Assembly: GCA_910592205.1 (NCBI GenBank)
Contig: CAJVPJ010000400.1
Span: 1-26,258 of the forward strand
From: Paraglomus occultum
Lineage: Eukaryota; Glomeromycota; Glomeromycetes; Paraglomerales; Paraglomeraceae
DNA length: 26,258 nt
Direction: 5' to 3'
Of the stretch, positions 20,153-26,258 are shown piece by piece (position 1 is the first letter of the stretch; every line of letters starts with the position of its first letter). Both the position numbers and the translations under genes were made by a program. The notes under the pieces are model-generated. The model was not told the origin of the DNA. It ran no database searches and saw nothing but the letters and a program-made list of their open reading frames with translations.

Positions 20153-21446
20153 TATTCCTCATTGATTTTGGGCATAGGTAAAAAAAATTTTTAATTACTA
20201 TTACTGGCTGTCATAACATTCAAAACCAAAGATTCAAATTGCACCCTGTTGCAAAATTTTAATTTGAAAATTGTAATAATCTTTATCCTCCAAGCGTTTT
20301 GATTTTATGTTTGATATTGATTACGGTGCAATGTTGATTAGAATTATTCATCAATTATGAGAAGACATAATAATAATTTGCTTTTAAATGACAATAATCG
20401 GGAGACATATTATTATAAGATTTCTCTTGGAATGAGTTTTTGTACTGATTGTTGTTTAGTGGTTTTTAAGATTGAACATATCGAACGATAAAATGCTCAG
20501 ACCGACATCACTAAACTATATTAATATGCAATACTCAAATACTAATACCGCATCCGTATGCTATTCTGTTATACGAGTTATAGTCCTAATTGCTTATACT
20601 AATTGGGCAAATTTGGCCGCCTCAACTTTTAGGACATTTTAAGAAATTATCGTTATGTTACCTGTTCTTAGTCATTAATGAAAATTTTATCATTCCTTCA
20701 GAATTCTATCAAGTTAAAATTATAGGCAAAAGTGGTTTCTACAAAAACTCACCTACATTCCAAATAAAATCTTAGTTTTTTGTAAATTTGACCTAATTAA
20801 GATTATGTCTGGGTCTTCCCCCTATTAGTAAACGCAATATTAATTCAAGCTTAATGAATCAAAAATCTCAACAAAGGACAGGTTGTTAAATTTTTAAAAA
20901 TAAGTTCTCTCAAATTTCTTAAGTTTGTGTAATAGCTTAGATTTAATTTGAATGATAATGGCCAAGAAGGAGAGATTGTTTTGAGGTAGATTATAGTATA
21001 AAGTGATGTAGATATCAAGGAGGGAAGAAACTCAAATGAGTAAGAACATAAGATTAAGATGTCCAAATTGTTCAGATAACAATAAATAAGGAGAAAATGG
21101 GACAGATTATTATTATATGTCTGTGATTAAATGATATAGAATGGAATAAAATAAATATGAAAAGAAAGATGAAGAAAAGGTTTGAGAAGTAGATTAGATG
21201 TAAGCGCTTTAAGCAGAAGGAGTGTGTTATTGGACGTGAGGAAAAAGATAGCTAGTATTAGTATGAATAATAATAAGGGAAGATTGACTCGGTGTGACAA
21301 CAGCGCAGTTTTGAGGATCTTAATTGAGGAGAGGTTACACGTATGTTTTTGTAAGCGAACTGGTAACAAAATACGTGGACAATGACTAAAACTATATACT
21401 AATACAGTATAAAGTGGGACTCGCTACAGAGAAGCTAGTGACAAAC
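20153..21446. other. intergenic region between VIT/vWA and kinase pseudogenes
   Basis: The first 350 bases continue the VIT/vWA flank shared with block A (3641-3860 and 4715-4740), with the mariner insertion site unoccupied near 20465-20490. From about 20580 to 21340 I see no gene. The plus strand at 20930-21280 is unusually purine-rich, and frames at 20590-20775, 20851-21066, 21127-21369 and 21182-21385 have no recognisable product. From about 21350 the sequence matches the kinase-SEL1 promoter flank. Confidence 0.5.
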
Positions 21447-22512
21447 ATGACTTCGATTGTTTCATATAAGAAATGGTTAAAGAAAAGTATTGAAGATGGG
21501 AGCACACTCGGTTTTACCCTTTCGATGACTTTACTGACTCCGCACTGGAGGATATGGTGCAGTTTTCAAGGCGAAAGCGAAGACACTTGGTAGAACAGTC
21601 ACATACAAACTTCTTCATTCCCAAGACAACAAGGAGATGTTTGAAAACTTTATGAAGGAGGTTGGTAATTATAGTGACAATGTTTATGTTGGGCTATGGT
21701 TAAAATATAGCTGAAAATTCATCGCAAGGTTGATGACCACGCCAACATTATTCGATTCCTCGGTCAGTGAGGGTAGGTGTTAAGTGGGGTTACGACCTAA
21801 ATTAAGAATGTGAGACTAACCTAACTTTTAATCAAAAGATTCGCTAAAAAGATATGCTATGGTCTTTGATTTATGCTGACGACGGATCATTAAGACGTTA
21901 CTTATCAGAGAATTGGACTGGCTTGCGAGGTGCAAACTTGGCACTAAAACTACATGAACTTGACATTTTACATAAAGATCTGGTAACTATCAATGTTTTG
22001 CATAATTTGTAATATAATGTCGTTTAGCTAATTACAATTTTGTTATTAGTCTTCACAAAATGTTCTGATTCATGCCGGCGCGGCTAAGATAACAGACTTT
22101 TGCTTGTCGGACCAGGTTTTACAGCAGAAAAGCCGTTCAAAAATTGAAGGAACTCTCCCATATTTTGACCCGAGATGTTTAAAATGTAAAGCACGAAACA
22201 ACCTTGGTGTTCGCTAATTTGTGATGCTGCGAAGGCAGTTGAACGTTATCAAAAAGCTGCTGAACAAGAATATGTTAAAGCACAGTATAATCTTGGTTTT
22301 TGCTATAAAAATGGAATTGGAGTAGAAAAAGATACTAAAAAAGGCAATTGAGTTTTATCAAAAAGCAGCTAATCAATGCCGTGCTAATGTACAGTACAAT
22401 CTTGGTTATTACTATCATAAAGAAGATATTGAGAAGGCATTTAAAATGTATCACAAAGTAGCTGAACAAGGACATACTAGGGCACAGGACAGCTTGAACG
22501 CAAGAAAGATGT
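21447..22512 (+). pseudogene. inverted kinase-SEL1 pseudogene, paralogue of the gene at 7342-11703
   Basis: It begins with ATG at 21447-21449 and follows the intact gene exon by exon, introns included, but on the opposite strand. Lesions include a 2-nt insertion near 21507 and a roughly 10-nt deletion that removes part of the glycine loop near 21542. The second exon is altered near its donor (21770). The sequence around YADGG is disrupted, and DFG is changed to DFC (near 22096). After the PYFDPRCL-equivalent (about 22158-22182) the rest of the kinase C-lobe and the linker are missing and sequence jumps to SEL1 repeats. Only about three SEL1 units remain (22225-22490), with a frameshift from an extra A near 22340. 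HKDL (about 21970-21982) and the ATP-binding lysine (YKLL, about 21605) are still readable. It is non-functional as a kinase. Confidence 0.9.
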
Positions 22513-23828
22513 AATGCGAGTATTTAAAAATATTTTTTGTATTTGTATTATAAACAATTGGTGTTAGTATTGATCACATTTTTAATTCAAAAAAAAAAAG
22601 TAGATGTATTAATATTAGTAGTCATCTGTTGTCTTACTGAGATCAATACAAGTAAACGAAACATAGTTGAAACGTTATTTATTTGCTTCTTCGTCAATTT
22701 CCTGTTGACATAAGATTAATTGCTTTATTAGCATCAATACTATCTCCGTAGAATTGTAGACCGTCTGTAACTAGGTATAAAAACGATGCAAAATAAAAAA
22801 AAAGAGACATGTTTCTGCTATATAACACGTACACACAGTATATTGTTTAGTGTAAACGCAAGCCAGATGGCGCTTTATTCTATATCAATGGAGCAATTTG
22901 GACTATGCTAAAATGCTTAGCGATAGTTAGTACTATTACTATTGGTGTATTGATTCATTGTCTGTTACATGATAAGAAATGGATTCACAGTGATTGAACG
23001 TAAACATATAGCTTGGCAATAAGTTGTACCTTTTATGATCTTATAATATGTCGAGCCAATATACCCGGGAGAGCGTTGGTATACGGTGCCTTAAGATTTA
23101 AACGGAACCTTTCCATGTTTCTACTTTGAGATAATTATGTGACAATCAGCGACGTTTATACTCACAATCTCTAATAAAATACGCCCGTCAATTTTTTTAG
23201 CGGAATTAGCCTAAATGTCTATCGATCGGGGAACATAAGCTAAATTATACATACAAATTAAATATTAATTTAATTTTCTTCGAGATTAAGAGCGATAAGC
23301 ATAGGAATTTGCGATCGGAGAATACGTTTAATTCAACAACTATAAACGCGATTATTTTTTACCAGGAAATATTAATAACGAACAAAATAAATAATTATTT
23401 TTTAACATGGTTTTTATTAGAGTATAAGGCTATTCTAAACATGGAATTGTTCAGCTGAAGAAGCAGTTCTGCTATCGTCTAAGCTGATTTTTTATCTATT
23501 TGTAGGGACAATATTTTCGGATAAATATTATAGTTGTACAGAGACAAGAAGTTGTGATACACAGTAACAAGAAACTAAGGACGTAGAATCTGTAATACAA
23601 TTTATTGGAAACACCGCGCCAACCCTCGCAAATCGTTTGTACCGCCGAGCAGAAATTACGGATAATTAGCGGCATACATAATAAATTTTAAACGCATGAC
23701 ACCAACAAATAGTATAAGTACGTTACAACGCTTACAAGTGTACAAAAATGTCAGATTATTTTACATTTGAGCAATGGACAATCTGGTGGCAAATCAGTAT
23801 TGTTTGTTTTACTTGTTTTTGATTATTT
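22513..23828. other. AT-rich intergenic region
   Basis: No gene is supported. An A run occurs near 22590. A short minus-strand stretch at about 22700-22780 could read as a SEL1-like scrap, but it is too short to call. The rest has no open frame of note and no clear match to block A. Confidence 0.5.
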
Positions 23829-24710
23829 GAGGCTGTCATTCCAATTTAGTCTCGTCAATCTCTTACCAGATATAATAAGACAGAGAGATTCCACTCGCTT
23901 CACACTTAGATCTTTTTTTAGGGCAAGTCGAAAAGTGGCAGAATATGTGTAAGAGGACCAATATTAATATAGTTTTTTGGATGACAAATTGGACAGACGT
24001 AACAGTCTGCTGCGGGCATGTAAACAAATGTAAACGCTCCTTTGTGCATAAGCTATAAGTTATATGTGGATATGCGACTTAAATCCAAAAACTCCAAAAA
24101 TTAGACAGAGCTGTGGCGGCGCATTCTTCTTTTAATCATAATTGCGATTGCCAGTTTTTCTACTCGCAATCTAGTGTCGGTCTATCAATCTTAGCTAATT
24201 AATCATCCTCGAGTAAATTCCACTACTCTCTTCCGATGTGATGGATTAAATTTGGAGTTTATAAGCTGGAATGTAGTAGTAGCCATATCAGACGCGTTTT
24301 TTTGTCGTGATATAAATAATATAGTTTTTTCTGATATACGCAATTTGCGGTTATTGAATAGTAAGGAAAAAGCAGCCGTGCATTTCCATTGTGTAATAAT
24401 TACAAGTATAATAATACTGATGGTAAAAAAATTGAAGTAATCGAACACATCGAACTAGCTAAAACTTACGCTTGCTTGTGTCTTTCTAAAATACTTTGCC
24501 CTATATTTACTCTCTACCAATATCGTAAATTGTGTATAACGCTAATATTAGTTTTGCGGGTAGAATTGTAGCTGCTTGAGTACTAAAGGCTGCAGTGCAT
24601 CTCCGATTGAATTACTCCGTCGTTAAAAAGTAAAACTATATAATTTTCCCATCGCACGCTGTCGATAGATAAATTTTTGTATTAAACAAGTCAAAGTCAA
24701 ACGTCAATTA
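23829..24710. repeat. duplicated non-coding block, copy 2 (with 14971-15742)
   Basis: This is the direct-orientation counterpart of 14971-15742, diverged by substitutions and indels. Open frames at 24203-24448, 24252-24440 and 24389-24571 are not conserved between copies. It lies distal to the kinase pseudogene, as copy 1 lies distal to the intact kinase gene. Confidence 0.75.
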
Positions 24711-26258
24711 ATTACTATTTTTACATATCTAATAATGTGGAAGACAGGCATGAAATGGTTACATTTATAATGTTATGTACGGTAAAGTTTTGCGTGTCAA
24801 CTGTATCTCACTAAAGTTTGTGGTCATAACAGGGTAATACCTAACGGCTTGATCGATAAGCAATCACATCCGTCTGAGAAAGTTTGCCGTCAGTGACGAT
24901 GTAAGGGAAAGCGTTATAAGAATAAATGTTGTTTTAATATGAGAAGGGAAGGCGATGGTAACTACATTTTTATTTTCCCGAACAATTTTGTAAAGCAGGT
25001 GTTGTTAGGTTTCCTGAGGACGGTTGATTATGTTTTATGTTAATGACAAAGATCGTCTATGTTAAAAAGTTTTAAAAAACCATTTTATCTGTTTGATTGT
25101 AAAGAATGCAGAAATAAGAAATGACCAACCAATACAATAGTTAGTTTGTCTGTAGCGTCTATCGTATCTTCTTCTCCTACTGAAACGTCTATTATTTTTT
25201 TCCACTCATTTGTTGCTAGTAACAGCATTATATTCAGTAAATAATCGAATGTTAGACAGTTTTTTGGCCATACTATATTAATGGTTGCAGTGGAAATTGA
25301 TAGGGTGGGGTATTTATTAATGGTTTATTCTCGTATACTATGACCTGACGAGAATAGTATACTAAGTTTTTTGGTTTTTTTTTTTTGGGAGTAAAGGCTA
25401 TTATTTACTATCAAGCAATCCGAGAATATTATTATCAAACATTTTAAATGACACACACTCTTCAAAGTTGATGACTAAAACCTTTCCCGCTTGGGCTAAA
25501 GTAGTCATGTACATATGCGTAATTTTTTGCATTTATGCGTAACTGTAATTACTACACGTCCATATTAGCACGCATAGGGAGGGACTACGAAAGAACAAAA
25601 CAGAGGAATTTGTGATCAATTTTGTTAACATATCGTAAACAATGATGCAACAACGCTAATCAGCGAATAAACGTTATCAATTTTATAATAAAAACTAGAT
25701 ACAGTTCGTGTATTTCAATAAGTTGTTTTCAGCAAGAGACATTTTGATTTAGGCACAGGAGCAAGTCCAATTATAAATGTGCAAGTTTTTGATGGATGTA
25801 TATCTTTTTGGTTTGCACAGTCATTTAAACCAACAATGAAGAATTGTTTGTCGTTATGCCTCAACCAAGAATTAGAAAGTTGTTTTGAATTTATATTTTT
25901 AAAACACGATTTCAACATGGTAGTACTTGAAAACGATAAAAAACACATAGCCTTGTATATTTGCACTACTCTGTAATATTTATTCAAAGAAAATAAAGCC
26001 TTAAAGCTTATAAATACCTTCCTTATCATAAGTAAAACATATTTGTATTGTTGTAATTGCTGAATCTGTCGGATGTGCGACAAGTCTTTAATAACATCTA
26101 GCGATCGATGCTTGCTCGCAAATTTGGTTTAATGCCGGTTCGTTCGGTACTAATAATAGAACTATAATGGGGTGAGTAACCATATCACACAGTCAAGGAC
26201 CAAAGAAGAACGTTCACAACAGACGTAATTACAAGTATAAGGGCCGGGGTACCTAAAC
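24711..26258. other. right-hand intergenic region with unresolved open frames
   Basis: Near 24776-24830 a stretch (AAAGTTTTGCGTGT and following bases) resembles the left end of the mariner-like element at 3861, and may be a fragment. An inverted arrangement of TATTCTCGT and ACGAGAATA lies at about 25325-25360. At 25735-25976 the plus strand is open for about 80 codons after a possible acceptor (TTGTTTTCAG) and ends in TAA. The minus strand is open at the same place (25715-26083, no ATG at its start). Neither product is recognised and I cannot tell which, if either, is real. The last 100 bases are less AT-rich and may approach another gene. Confidence 0.35.

Noticed and set aside
20930-21380. 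Purine-rich plus strand with hydrophobic minus-strand frames, possible retroelement remnant
   Set aside because: No reverse transcriptase, integrase or terminal repeat motif could be recognised on either strand.
22700-22780. Minus-strand scrap reading FYGDSIDANKAINLM, SEL1-like
   Set aside because: It is too short, with no neighbouring units and a stop soon after. Chance similarity cannot be excluded.
26170-26258. ATGGGGTGAGTAACC as a start codon followed at once by an intron, opening a basic protein
   Set aside because: The implied intron would be about 20 nt, too short, and the frame otherwise stops at the second codon after ATG. The window ends too soon to judge.

Overview
This is a eukaryotic, AT-rich, intron-containing nuclear window. 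Short GT-AG introns (about 40-140 nt), a VIT/vWA protein, a protein kinase fused to a long SEL1 array, and old Tc1/mariner elements together point to an early-diverging fungus. The closest fit from general knowledge is an arbuscular-mycorrhizal (Glomeromycotina-type) genome. That placement is inference from gene families, not from a marker gene. I saw no rRNA, tRNA, CRISPR or bacterial-type operon.

The window reads as two blocks with the same gene order. Block A (about 0.3-15.7 kb) carries an intact VIT/vWA gene on the minus strand (365-3363, 8 exons, 774 aa). It is followed by an intact kinase-SEL1 gene on the minus strand (7342-11703, 4 exons, 1393 aa, 27 perfect 36-residue SEL1 repeats), and then a non-coding block (14971-15742). 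Block B (about 16.1-24.7 kb) repeats this order in decayed form. It has a VIT/vWA pseudogene on the minus strand (16160-18871), a kinase-SEL1 pseudogene that is inverted and cut to about three SEL1 repeats (21447-22512, plus strand), and a second copy of the non-coding block (23829-24710). The simplest reading is a local segmental duplication of one VIT/vWA + kinase-SEL1 unit. One copy was kept under coding constraint. The other was degraded by indels, nonsense changes, an inversion and repeat-array contraction.

Three decayed DNA transposons of the IS630-Tc1-mariner group date the events relative to each other. A mariner-like element (3861-4714) sits in the VIT promoter flank of block A only. 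A Tc1/IS630-like element with near-perfect 28-bp ends (19185-20152) sits in the equivalent flank of block B only, and the unoccupied TA target is still readable in block A near 3639. A third, Tc1-like element (13169-14314) lies upstream of the kinase gene. Both flank insertions therefore came after the duplication.

The rest is AT-rich intergenic sequence. It holds a degenerate tandem repeat overlapping the stop codon of the kinase gene (about 7000-7345), a possible unrecognised minus-strand gene (6140-6815), a possible small ORF at 12275-12532, and a possible exon at the left edge. VIT/vWA and SEL1-kinase proteins are probably involved in protein-protein recognition and signalling, but nothing in the sequence shows that the two neighbours act together.
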